Source: an uncultured Propionivibrio sp. (GTDB lineage Bacteria; Pseudomonadota; Gammaproteobacteria; Burkholderiales; Rhodocyclaceae). Taken from it: a stretch of 25,287 nucleotides of DNA. A program made the position numbers and the translations under genes. The number at the start of each line of letters is the position of its first letter. The stretch's first letter is position 1. Below the pieces are notes generated by a model, which saw nothing but the letters and a program-made list of their open reading frames with translations, was not told the origin of the DNA and searched no databases. Shown one piece after another: positions 7,919 to 15,948 of the stretch. The DNA lies in assembly GCA_938040985.1 (NCBI GenBank), contig CALHZD010000067.1, positions 1-25,287 on the forward strand, read 5' to 3'.

Positions 7919-8286
7919 CCAGGCGGCTTGGACACTTGGATTACCGACATCAACCAAGTGAAGTTTCTCAACGCGTTGATTCCCTCAAAGCCGAGGCGGC
8001 AAGCGGGAAGTTTGTGCCCAATAGCCGTGAGGGTGATGGAAGAGGCCATGATGCATCCGAGGCGCCGGCTCGTTGGCGCGGTGCGCTGGGTTGCCACAAA
8101 AATGCCGCAATGAATCTTGCCGGATTGCGCTGAATACACAGCGTCGTCTTGTTTCAGGCCGGGGAAACAGCGGTAGTCGCCACTCAAAAATGCGAAGCAA
8201 GCGCGCCGTGTTCATAAATTTATGCGCTGATAAAAAACCCGCTGGTCGCGAGCGCCTGAAAATAGGGGAAAAGGAAAGGTAACGCC

Positions 8287-8706
8287 ATGGTTTCGTCCGC
8301 CAGGGATTCTGTCTATAATAATGCCATGCCTTTACCCGCCTCTCTCATTGCATCTATCGTCAGCGCCGTCATTGAAACGGTGGTGCAAAACGTTGGCGCG
8401 CCCGCGCCGCAAACCTACGAGAACTATATTATCCAGCGCAAACTGCCGCCCGAAGCCAAATTCGGGGTCATGGAGCCGCCGCCCGGCAACGGCACGATTG
8501 TTATCGATAACGTCAAGCACCGCCTGTCGCCCATCGCGCAGTTCCGCAACGAGAAAAACCTGATTGTCCTGTCGATGACCATTCAGGGCAACAAGGATAT
8601 CGTTTACGTCAACGATTCCTACGGCTCGGTCTATCGCGTATGGATTCTTCCCCCGGCCGAGATGGCAGCCGCCCGGGAAGCCCGGGAACAGAGACAGCAG
8701 AACTGA
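8287..8706 (+). CDS. Hypothetical protein, 139 aa, immediately upstream of miaB
   Basis: I do not recognise the family. The protein has an amphipathic or hydrophobic N-terminal segment (LPASLIASIVSAVIETVVQ, residues 16-34), a Pro-rich linker, and a likely small beta-rich domain (KFGVMEPPPGNGTIVID ... LIVLSMTIQGNKDIVYVND) ending in an Arg/Glu/Gln tail. The ATG at 8287 has an excellent AAGGAAAGG ribosome site seven bases upstream. A second in-frame ATG at 8326 lies directly after a perfect TATAAT box (8314-8319), which would make a leaderless 126-residue form. The stop codon is five bases before miaB, so it is probably the first gene of the miaB-lnt operon. Confidence 0.75.
   Translation: MVSSARDSVYNNAMPLPASLIASIVSAVIETVVQNVGAPAPQTYENYIIQRKLPPEAKFGVMEPPPGNGTIVIDNVKHRLSPIAQFRNEKNLIVLSMTIQGNKDIVYVNDSYGSVYRVWILPPAEMAAAREAREQRQQN
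8314..8319 (+). promoter_or_regulatory. Candidate -10 box TATAAT
   Basis: A perfect consensus -10 hexamer lies just before the second in-frame ATG (8326) of the hypothetical gene. The predicted transcription start would fall at or next to that ATG. The -35 position (about 8291-8296) reads TTTCGT, a poor match. This could be the promoter of the miaB operon, or a chance sequence inside the longer reading frame. Confidence 0.4.
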
Positions 8707-8711
8707 TCCGA

Positions 8712-10049
8712 ATGGCCAAAAAGCTGTTCATCCGCACTTTCGGGTGCCAGATGAACGAGTACGATTCGGACAAAATGGCCGACGTGCTCGCCGCATCCGA
8801 ACCCATCGTCCGCACCGATACGCCCGAAGAGGCCGACATCATCCTGTTCAACACCTGCTCGGTGCGCGAAAAAGCGCAGGAGCGCGTTTTTCACGACCTT
8901 GGCCGCGTACGCCCGCTCAAACAATCCAAGCCTGATCTCATCATCGGCGTCGGCGGCTGCGTCGCCAGCCAGGAAGGCGAGGCCATCGTGCGGCGCGCGC
9001 CTTACGTCGACGTCGTATTCGGCCCGCAAACGCTGCACCGCTTGCCACAGCTCATCGCCGAGCGGCGGCACAGCAACAAAGCGCAGGTCGACGTCTCCTT
9101 CCCCGAAATCGAAAAGTTTGACCACCTGCCGCCCGCACGCACGGAAGGCGCCGCTGCCTTTATCTCGATCATGGAAGGTTGCAGCAAATTCTGCACGTAT
9201 TGCATCGTGCCCTACACGCGCGGCGACGAAGTCTCGCGCCCATTCGACGACGTGCTGGCCGAAGTTGCCGGCCTGGCCGAACAGGGCGTCGGTGAAGTGA
9301 CATTGCTCGGCCAGAACGTTAACGCCTATCGCGGCAAAATCGGCAGCGGCGAGGAAACCGCCGACCTGGCCATGTTGATCGAATACATCGCCGAAATTCC
9401 CGGCATTGAGCGTATCCGTTACACCACTTCGCACCCGCGTGAAATGACAGCGCGCCTGGTTGAGACCTACGCCAAAGTGCCCAAACTCGTTTCCCACCTG
9501 CATCTGCCGGTACAGTCCGGCTCCGACCGCGTGCTGGCGGCGATGAAGCGCGGCTACACGACGCTCGAATACAAAAGCCTCGTGCGCAAACTGCGTGCGG
9601 CGCGCCCCGACATTTCGCTGTCTTCCGACTTCATCGTCGGCTTCCCCGGCGAAACGGCCGAGGATTTTGAAAAAACGATGCGCCTGATTGATGCAGTCGG
9701 TTTCGACGCTTCCTTCTCCTTTATCTACAGCGCCCGCCCCGGTACGCCTGCCGCCGATCTGTCCGATGACACGCCGCAGAAGGTCAAGCTCGAACGCCTG
9801 ATGCGCCTGCAAAAACGCATCGACGCGCTGGCACAGGCCGTCTCACAGTCGATGGTCGGCACGGTGCAGCGCGTGCTCGTCGAAGGCGTCTCGAAAAAGG
9901 ATGCAGGCGAACTTGCCGGCCGCACCGACAATAACCGCGTCGTCAACTTCGTCGGCCATCCTCGCCTGGTCAACCGCTTCATCGACGTGCGCATCGTCTC
10001 GGCCATGCCGCATTCGCTGCGCGGCGAAGTCCTGACCCGCGAAGCATGA
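8712..10049 (+). CDS. miaB: tRNA-2-methylthio-N6-dimethylallyladenosine synthase MiaB
   Basis: A 445-residue radical-SAM methylthiotransferase that adds the methylthio group at C2 of i6A37 in tRNAs reading UNN codons. The N-terminal UPF0004 domain has the three auxiliary-cluster cysteines C12 (GCQMNEYDS), C49 (FNTCSVREKA) and C83 (GGCVASQEG). The radical-SAM CxxxCxxC is C157/C161/C164 (CSKFCTYCIVPY), and a C-terminal TRAM domain follows from about residue 375. The ATG at 8712 gives the standard MAKKLFIRTFGCQMN beginning. The frame runs upstream to 8640 inside the preceding gene and is not used. The end overlaps ybeZ by four bases (ATGA). Confidence 0.96.
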   Translation: MAKKLFIRTFGCQMNEYDSDKMADVLAASEPIVRTDTPEEADIILFNTCSVREKAQERVFHDLGRVRPLKQSKPDLIIGVGGCVASQEGEAIVRRAPYVDVVFGPQTLHRLPQLIAERRHSNKAQVDVSFPEIEKFDHLPPARTEGAAAFISIMEGCSKFCTYCIVPYTRGDEVSRPFDDVLAEVAGLAEQGVGEVTLLGQNVNAYRGKIGSGEETADLAMLIEYIAEIPGIERIRYTTSHPREMTARLVETYAKVPKLVSHLHLPVQSGSDRVLAAMKRGYTTLEYKSLVRKLRAARPDISLSSDFIVGFPGETAEDFEKTMRLIDAVGFDASFSFIYSARPGTPAADLSDDTPQKVKLERLMRLQKRIDALAQAVSQSMVGTVQRVLVEGVSKKDAGELAGRTDNNRVVNFVGHPRLVNRFIDVRIVSAMPHSLRGEVLTREA

Positions 10050-11173
10050 GCAGAAAAACCGCCCAATCCGCCGATCGGCCGCAATCGCCCGCCAGCGTTC
10101 GATCGCGCGCCGTCGAACTCAAACTCTCGCCGGTCAATAACGCCCAGCTTGCCAACCTCTGCGGCGCGCTCGACGAAAACCTGCGCCAGATCGAGGCCGC
10201 CTTCGATGTTTCCATCGCGCGCCGTGGCGAACACTTTACCTTACGCGGCGAGACGGCGCGGCTCGCCAAAGCGTCTGAAGCACTGCAAACCCTGTATGCA
10301 CGCGCCAAAAATGAACTGTCCATCGACGAAATCCAACTCGGCTTGATCGAGCTGGCCAATCGCCCGGAACGGCGCGAACACAGCGCCGATGATTCCCCCG
10401 CGCTGATGACGCGCAAGACCGATCTGCATGGACGCACGCCGCGCCAGGTCGAATACCTCAAACAGATTCAGGCGCACGACATCACTTTCGGCATCGGCCC
10501 GGCCGGCACCGGCAAGACTTATCTTGCCGTCGCCTCGGCCATCGACGCTTTTGAGCGCGAACAGGCGCGGCGCATCGTCCTCACCCGCCCCGCCGTTGAA
10601 GCGGGCGAACGCCTCGGTTTCCTGCCCGGCGATCTGGCACAAAAGGTCGATCCCTATCTGCGGCCGCTCTACGATGCACTCTACGACCTGATGGGCTTCG
10701 ATAAGGTGACGCGCCTGTTCGAACGCAACAGCATCGAAATCGCTCCGCTTGCCTACATGCGCGGACGCACGCTCAACCACGCTTTCATTATCCTTGACGA
10801 AGCGCAGAACACGACGCCTGAGCAGATGAAAATGTTCCTGACGCGCATCGGCATCGGCGCCAAAGCCGTCGTCACCGGCGACGTCACGCAGATCGACCTG
10901 CCGCACGGACAGAAGAGCGGCCTGCTGGAAGCCAGCCTCATTCTGCGCGACGTGCGCGGCATCGCCTTTACGCAATTCCAGAAAGAAGATGTCGTCCGCC
11001 ACCCGCTCGTCGCGCGCATCGTCTCGGCCTATGAAGCGCATACGGCCGCGCAGGAAAAACTGGAAAAGCAGGAGAAATCGACCGGCGGCAAACCGGCGGG
11101 CAATCGCCGGCGTCCCGCCGCCGACGCGACCGCGCCAACCGCAGACGCCGCAGACACAGGCCTCGAACCATGA
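10046..11173 (+). CDS. ybeZ: PhoH-like ATPase YbeZ
   Basis: A 375-residue P-loop ATPase of the PhoH family, the usual genetic and physical partner of the endoribonuclease YbeY in RNA maturation. Residues 20-105 resemble the N-terminal KH-like region. The ATPase core has Walker A GPAGTGKT (151-158) and Walker B IILDEAQ (248-254), with the PhoH hallmark RPAVEAGERLGFLPGD between them and TGDVTQIDLP after. The last 30 or so residues (GGKPAGNRRRPAADATAP...) are a low-complexity, probably disordered tail. Start and stop both overlap neighbours by 4 bp (ATGA), which implies translational coupling with miaB and ybeY. Confidence 0.94.
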   Translation: MSRKTAQSADRPQSPASVRSRAVELKLSPVNNAQLANLCGALDENLRQIEAAFDVSIARRGEHFTLRGETARLAKASEALQTLYARAKNELSIDEIQLGLIELANRPERREHSADDSPALMTRKTDLHGRTPRQVEYLKQIQAHDITFGIGPAGTGKTYLAVASAIDAFEREQARRIVLTRPAVEAGERLGFLPGDLAQKVDPYLRPLYDALYDLMGFDKVTRLFERNSIEIAPLAYMRGRTLNHAFIILDEAQNTTPEQMKMFLTRIGIGAKAVVTGDVTQIDLPHGQKSGLLEASLILRDVRGIAFTQFQKEDVVRHPLVARIVSAYEAHTAAQEKLEKQEKSTGGKPAGNRRRPAADATAPTADAADTGLEP

Positions 11174-11676
11174 ACGATCCGCGCGACATAGACACACGCC
11201 CGTCCCGCAGGCTCAATCTCAGCGTGCAATACGCCTGCGCCGACCCGCACGGAGAAGCGGCAACGCGCGCACTCCCCACACGCGCTGACATCCGCCGCTG
11301 GGCGCGCGCCGCGCTCGATGTCGATAGGCCGCGCGGGGGGGAGATTGTCGTACGCTTCGTCGACGAAGCCGAAGGCCGCGAACTCAACCGCACCTACCGC
11401 GGCAAGGATTACGCGACCAACATCCTCTCCTTCCCCTACGCGCGCGAACCGATTATCTGCGGCGACCTCGTCATCTGCGCCCCCGTCGTTGTCCGCGAAG
11501 CCGCCGAACAGAATAAAACAGCCCAGGCGCATTACGCCCACTTGATCGTGCACGGCATGCTGCACCTGCAAGGCTACGACCACGAGCAGGCCGACGAAGC
11601 GCAGCGCATGGAAGATAAAGAACGCGCGCTGCTCGCCGCGCTCGGCTTTGCCGACCCTTACGGAGATGAGCGCTAA
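11170..11676 (+). CDS. ybeY: Endoribonuclease YbeY (rRNA maturation factor)
   Basis: A 168-residue zinc-dependent endoribonuclease involved in 16S rRNA 3'-end processing and ribosome quality control. The metal triad is visible as H128, H132 and H138 in HGMLHLQGYDH. The conserved YRGKDYATNILSFPY block (76-90) precedes it. The N-terminal 15-20 residues are Arg/Asp-rich and slightly longer than usual. It is coupled to ybeZ by a 4-bp overlap and followed 43 bp later by corC, the common proteobacterial order. Confidence 0.95.
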   Translation: MNDPRDIDTRPSRRLNLSVQYACADPHGEAATRALPTRADIRRWARAALDVDRPRGGEIVVRFVDEAEGRELNRTYRGKDYATNILSFPYAREPIICGDLVICAPVVVREAAEQNKTAQAHYAHLIVHGMLHLQGYDHEQADEAQRMEDKERALLAALGFADPYGDER

Positions 11677-11719
11677 TGCGCCGGAATAAAGCGCGCCGCA
11701 TCCGCGGCATATAGAGGCC

Positions 11720-12595
11720 ATGGAACACGAGAGTCCGACTTTTTTCGAACGCCTTTCTTCGCTGCTCCTGCGCGAGCCGGAAGACCGTGCACAACTGATG
11801 GCCTTGCTACACTCGGCACACGAGCGCAATCTGCTCGATGCTGACGCCCTGTCGATTATCGAAGGCGCGCTGGCCGCTTCGGAAATCAGCGTGCGCGAAA
11901 TCATGGTGCCGCGCGCGATGATGCAGGTTGTCGCCATTGACGATCCGTTTGAAAAAATCATTGCGCAGATCAACCGCACCGCCCATTCACGCTTTCCGGT
12001 CATTGAGGGCAGCCGCGACAATGTGCTCGGCATCCTCATCGCCAAGGACCTGCTGCGCATGCCGCCGGGAGAAAACGTCGATCTGCACGACTGGCTGCAC
12101 CCGGCGGTATTCATTCCCGAAACGAAGCGCCTCAATGTCCTGTTGCGCGAATTCCGCGTTTCACACAATCACATGGCGATCGTCGTTGATGAATACGCGG
12201 GGATCAGCGGCCTGATTACGATCGAGGACGTACTCGAACAAATCGTCGGCGATATTGAGGACGAATACGACTTTGACGAAGCGGCGGACAACATCCAGAT
12301 CGATCGGCGCGGGCGCTACCGCGTCAAGGCGCGGACCAGCATCGAGGACTTCAATGCGGCGCTGGGCGTGCAGTTCAGCAGCGATGCGTGCGACACGATC
12401 GGCGGCCTTGTCCTGAATCACGCGGGGCATGTTCCCCGGCGCAACGAGTTGATCGACATCGACGGCATCCGCTTTCAGGTACTGCGCGCCGACAGCCGCC
12501 GCCTGTATACCCTGTTCGCCAGCCGCATCACCGGCGCTACCGCAGACAGCATGGCCCGCACCGATACGCCGGATGCACCCGCGCCCGCAGAATGA
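11720..12595 (+). CDS. corC: CorC/HlyC-family CBS-domain protein
   Basis: A 291-residue cytoplasmic protein of the CorC family, linked to magnesium and cobalt efflux. It contains a tandem CBS pair (about 55-180, beginning at VREIMVPRAMMQVV and including the DEYAGISGLITIEDVLEQIVGDI signature) and a C-terminal transporter-associated (CorC_HlyC) domain (about 195-275). It lacks the N-terminal CNNM membrane domain, which is normal for CorC. A short AGAGG ribosome site precedes the ATG. The final 20 residues (TGATADSMARTDTPDAPAPAE) are low complexity. The stop overlaps the lnt start by 4 bp. Confidence 0.93.
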   Translation: MEHESPTFFERLSSLLLREPEDRAQLMALLHSAHERNLLDADALSIIEGALAASEISVREIMVPRAMMQVVAIDDPFEKIIAQINRTAHSRFPVIEGSRDNVLGILIAKDLLRMPPGENVDLHDWLHPAVFIPETKRLNVLLREFRVSHNHMAIVVDEYAGISGLITIEDVLEQIVGDIEDEYDFDEAADNIQIDRRGRYRVKARTSIEDFNAALGVQFSSDACDTIGGLVLNHAGHVPRRNELIDIDGIRFQVLRADSRRLYTLFASRITGATADSMARTDTPDAPAPAE

Positions 12596-14193
12596 TGGCC
12601 GCTGAAGCCGCAAAATGCACCCCCTCCCGCCAACACCTGGCCGGCGCATTTCTCCTCGGCCTGGCGGGTGTGCCGGCCTTTGCGCCGCTTGAACTTTTTC
12701 CCTTAGTCTTTGTGGCGCTTGGCGGCCTCTACCTATTGCTCGACCGCGCCGGAATATATCACTGGCGGCATGGCGCCCTGATCGGCGGCGTTTTTGGCTT
12801 CGGTTTTTTCCTGGGCGGCGTCTCCTGGGTTTACGTCAGCCTCAGCGTTTTCGGCGGCATGGCCATGCCACTGGCGGCGCTCGCCACCGTCTTGTTCTGC
12901 GCTTATCTTGCCCTCTACCCAGCGCTGGCCGGCGCGCTGTTCATTCTGTTAACGGTTCGGGGGAATTTTTCTGGGGCAGATGTGCAGACAGGCTGGCAAA
13001 CCCTCCGGCGCACGCTGCTCTTCGCTGCGCTCTGGACGTTGACCGAATGGTTGCGCGGCCGGCTGTTTACCGGGTTTTCCTGGCTGGCGATCGGCTATAG
13101 CCAGACGCCGCCGAGTCCTTTATCCGGCTTCGCACCGATAGTCGGCGTCTACGGCCTTTCCTGGCTAAGCGCCTGGCTCGGCGCACTGCTCGCCGCAGTC
13201 TGCGGTCGCGTCTTTTTTCAGGATACGGCAACGGGCGCAAATCGCTTTCAGATTTTCCGGCAATCGCTGCCAATCATGCTGATCATTGCCCTGACGCTCT
13301 TCTGCGGCAGCCTGTTGCGCCTTATCGAATGGACACAGCCCATCGGCCAACCTATCCGCGTTGCCCTGCTGCAAGGCAACATTCCGCAGGAGATGAAATG
13401 GCGGCCGGAGCGTCTGCACGATTCCTTGCGCATCTACCATCAGTTGGCGCGCGAGCACCCGGCACAACTCACCGTATTGCCGGAAACCGCCATTCCCAGT
13501 CTGCTCGAGCAGGTGCCGGCAGACTACCTCGACGCCCTGTACAGGCTGGCACAACGCGAGCGCGGCATGCTGATTTTCGGCGTTCCCACCCATGATGGCA
13601 GCAATTATGCCAACAGCGCCATCGCGCTTGGAAATAACCACGGCAATGGCGCCCCGCAACGCTACGACAAGGTGCACCTCGTTCCTTTCGGGGAATTCGT
13701 CCCGCCCGGTTTTCGCTGGTTCATGGATCTGGCGAAAATCCCCATGTCCGACTTCATCGCCGGCAGCCCGCAGCAATCGCCGCTGAATCTTGGCGCGCTG
13801 AAAATCGCTCCCAACATCTGTTACGAGGACGCTTTCGGCGAAGAGATCGCACGCGCTTTGCCCGAAGCCCATCTGCTCGTCAATCTCTCCAACGTCGCCT
13901 GGTTCGGCGACTCACTTGCGCCGGCGCAGCATTTGCAGATCGCCCGGCTGCGCGCACTCGAAACCGGCCGCGTTATGCTGCGCGCCACCAATACCGGAAT
14001 GACCGCCATCGTCAGCACCAACGGCGACATCGCCGCAGTACTGCCGCCTTTCACCCGCGGCGCCCTGACCGGCGAAGTACGCGCCCATACCGGCGCAACG
14101 CCCTATGTACGCTGGGGCAATCTGCCCGTCATTGCGCTTTGTTTGCTAATCATTGGCATCGCAGCGCTACCGCGCCGTAACCAGAAAAACTGA
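12592..14193 (+). CDS. lnt: Apolipoprotein N-acyltransferase Lnt
   Basis: A 533-residue inner-membrane enzyme that adds the third acyl chain to the N-terminal cysteine of lipoproteins. Several hydrophobic helices occupy residues 15-240, with the nitrilase domain after about residue 255. The catalytic triad is E298 (LPETAIPS), K360 (YDKVHLVPFGEF) and C410 (NICYEDAFG), with spacing close to E. coli E267/K335/C387. A last TM helix (VIALCLLIIGIAAL) and a basic end follow. The start is an ATGATG overlapping the corC stop. The longer frame back to 12388 lies inside corC and is rejected. The gene ends 71 bp before the convergent ygjP. Confidence 0.95.
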   Translation: MMAAEAAKCTPSRQHLAGAFLLGLAGVPAFAPLELFPLVFVALGGLYLLLDRAGIYHWRHGALIGGVFGFGFFLGGVSWVYVSLSVFGGMAMPLAALATVLFCAYLALYPALAGALFILLTVRGNFSGADVQTGWQTLRRTLLFAALWTLTEWLRGRLFTGFSWLAIGYSQTPPSPLSGFAPIVGVYGLSWLSAWLGALLAAVCGRVFFQDTATGANRFQIFRQSLPIMLIIALTLFCGSLLRLIEWTQPIGQPIRVALLQGNIPQEMKWRPERLHDSLRIYHQLAREHPAQLTVLPETAIPSLLEQVPADYLDALYRLAQRERGMLIFGVPTHDGSNYANSAIALGNNHGNGAPQRYDKVHLVPFGEFVPPGFRWFMDLAKIPMSDFIAGSPQQSPLNLGALKIAPNICYEDAFGEEIARALPEAHLLVNLSNVAWFGDSLAPAQHLQIARLRALETGRVMLRATNTGMTAIVSTNGDIAAVLPPFTRGALTGEVRAHTGATPYVRWGNLPVIALCLLIIGIAALPRRNQKN

Positions 14194-14264
14194 GTCAAGC
14201 CTACTGCCTGGCTTCTCAATGATGTTTTTACCCGCCGGAGAAGCACTCTTCTGCAATCAGCGCG

Positions 14265-15095
14265 TCAGCGAGCGCATGTCGGCAGGCGTTTGAGCTCTTC
14301 GCGCAATTGGCGATAATTCGGGCAGTAGCGCTCGACAATGGCCCAGAAGCGCGCACTGTGGTTCATTTCGCGCAGGTGCGCCAATTCGTGAATGATCACG
14401 TAGTCGATCAATGCCTGCCGATAGTGGATCAGCCGCCAGTTAAGCCGGATGCCGGTGCGCAGGCTGCAACTTCCCCAGCGTGTACGCGCTGCGCTCAAAG
14501 CCAATGGCGGTACTGGCAAGCCAAACCGGCCGGCAAAATGCACCAGCCTTTCTTGGAAAATCGCCATAGCGCGTCGTCGCAGGGCGCGCTCAAGCAGGCG
14601 CGCTGCGTCGTCCGGCGTGCGTGCGGCCAGTATCAGGTGCGGCGCGCCGCCATCGCCATGCAGGCTATCGACGCCATCTCCGCTGGTGTCATCGGTTTTC
14701 GATGCTTCCGCACCCTGTTCTTCCCAGCGAATCTGGTTGCCGCCCTGCATCAGATGCAGTCTGAGCGTGCCGCCCAGGTAGGGAACTGTCGCGCCGTTGG
14801 TGATGGCCTGTAGCGGCTGGCGACGGTGAGCGCGCCATTCATCGAGTTTTTGCGCAACCCAGTCGCCATGCCGGCGGATCAGGGTTTCAATTTCGCTCAG
14901 CGCCGCACGCAAAGGCGCACCGACACGCAGGCCGCGCTCGTCAATGGATAGGCCGATGCTGCGCCGGCGGCTGCGGCGCAGCAAGTAAGGCACGATGCGA
15001 TCATGCAAAACAATGGTGTGCAGGGTTTCACCGGCCGGGCGTAATGCCCGATCCGTAAAAGGCAATTCCAGAGAACGTTCGGTTCGTTGTGGCAT
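14265..15095 (-). CDS. ygjP: YgjP-like (DUF45) metallopeptidase-fold protein
   Basis: A 276-residue member of the YgjP/DUF45 group, a predicted zinc-dependent gluzincin-like hydrolase whose cellular substrate is not established. The metal motif is H236-E237-L-A-H240 with a downstream H246 (VIIHELAHLREMNHSARFW), followed by CPNYRQLREELKR. TRWGSCSLRTGIRLNWRL (205-222) is also typical. A poorly conserved Gly/Asp/Ser-rich stretch (about 125-150) looks like a loop insertion. It starts with ATG at 15095, 102 bp after plsC, as the last gene of the glyQ-glyS-gmhB-plsC series, and is convergent with lnt. Confidence 0.88.
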   Translation of the reverse strand: MPQRTERSLELPFTDRALRPAGETLHTIVLHDRIVPYLLRRSRRRSIGLSIDERGLRVGAPLRAALSEIETLIRRHGDWVAQKLDEWRAHRRQPLQAITNGATVPYLGGTLRLHLMQGGNQIRWEEQGAEASKTDDTSGDGVDSLHGDGGAPHLILAARTPDDAARLLERALRRRAMAIFQERLVHFAGRFGLPVPPLALSAARTRWGSCSLRTGIRLNWRLIHYRQALIDYVIIHELAHLREMNHSARFWAIVERYCPNYRQLREELKRLPTCAR

Positions 15096-15197
15096 ACCTG
15101 TCGATCGACTATTGCGCGCCTAGCGCGACGCGACAGCGTCTGTTGCCGCGAGACTCGACCGTTTCCGTAACGCAGTCACTACGCAGAAAATCGAGAC

Positions 15198-15920
15198 TCA
15201 TCGACGATTGCGGTACGGCGCAATGCGCTGCATTTCTGCGCTAATCCACGCCTCGGCAAGACGATTGACCTCTTCTGCGGTTTTACCTTTCGGGTCGATG
15301 GGCGGGCCGATGCTGACGATAATTTCACCCGCCCGCTTGGCGAAGCGCTTGCTCCAGAAATCACCGGCATTGTGGGCCACCGGTACGGCCACAGCGCCCG
15401 CGCTGACGGCCAGGTATGCGCCGCCCGGCTTGAATCGCCGGATTTCACCGGGCAACGTGCGGGTTCCCTCGGGAAAAATCGCGACAGAAATGCCTTCCGC
15501 CAGCCGCTTGCGGCCCTGCTCGGCGACTTGCCGCAAGGCGTCGCGCCCCGCCTTGCGGTCGATTGAGATCATGCGCGAGGCGGCGAGCGCCCAGCCGAGG
15601 AAGGGGATGTGCAGCAGGGATTTTTTGAGCACGAAAACGATAGGCGGAAAAATCTGCTGCAAGGCGATGGTTTCCCAGGCCGACTCATGTTTGGCGAGCA
15701 CGACGCAGGCGCCGGGCGGGATGTGCTCGTGGCCGAGCAGGCGGTAACGCAGGCCGAGTACGTATTTGCACAGGCCAAGGATAAGCGTGTACCAGACGCG
15801 GATGATGGCAAAGCGCACGCGCACGGGGAAAACGGCCGTCAGCAGCACCAGCACGCTGGCGATCAGTGTGGCGAAAATGGCCAGCGGCGCGAAGATCAGG
15901 GTACGGAACAGGGCGATCAT
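15198..15920 (-). CDS. plsC: 1-acyl-sn-glycerol-3-phosphate acyltransferase (PlsC family)
   Basis: A 240-residue membrane-associated acyltransferase that converts lysophosphatidic acid to phosphatidic acid. An N-terminal membrane helix (about 8-32) precedes the catalytic domain. Block I reads KHESAWET with H78 and E83, so the canonical HX4D is HX4E. From memory this is also common in the betaproteobacterial copies beside gmhB. Block II ISIDRKAG (118-125) and block III FPEGTR (149-154) are intact, and block IV VPVAHNAG is present. It starts 28 bp after gmhB, so it is probably co-transcribed. If the genome has a second PlsC, this copy may be the specialised one. Confidence 0.9.
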   Translation of the reverse strand: MIALFRTLIFAPLAIFATLIASVLVLLTAVFPVRVRFAIIRVWYTLILGLCKYVLGLRYRLLGHEHIPPGACVVLAKHESAWETIALQQIFPPIVFVLKKSLLHIPFLGWALAASRMISIDRKAGRDALRQVAEQGRKRLAEGISVAIFPEGTRTLPGEIRRFKPGGAYLAVSAGAVAVPVAHNAGDFWSKRFAKRAGEIIVSIGPPIDPKGKTAEEVNRLAEAWISAEMQRIAPYRNRR

Positions 15921-15948
15921 GGTTTACGGTGTGTGGATGCTGCAGGCT

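Larger units (their letters stand above)
6841..8286. other. Gene-poor region with two repeat arrays and two micro-ORFs
   Basis: About 1.4 kb between cls and the hypothetical gene before miaB. The ORFs here are short and resemble nothing I know. What can be seen is an 11-bp tandem array (6981-7035), seven 40-bp repeat units (7261-7540) and two very short ORFs with good Shine-Dalgarno sequences (7661-7744 and 7796-7918). The rest, 7036-7260 and 7919-8260, shows no motif, tRNA-like fold or gene remnant that I can identify. Confidence 0.6.

Noticed and set aside
8231..8258. Possible intrinsic terminator on the minus strand (GCGGGTTTTTT)
   Set aside because: Only a 4-bp stem can be formed before the T-run, and no minus-strand gene ends here.
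8631..9812. 393-aa minus-strand ORF opposite miaB
   Set aside because: It is antisense to a complete, motif-rich miaB, and its His/Asp/Phe-rich composition is typical of a shadow frame.
14197..14230. Hairpin AAGCC...GGCTT after lnt as a terminator
   Set aside because: The stem is only 5 bp and the T-run is about 13 bases away, so it is not convincing.
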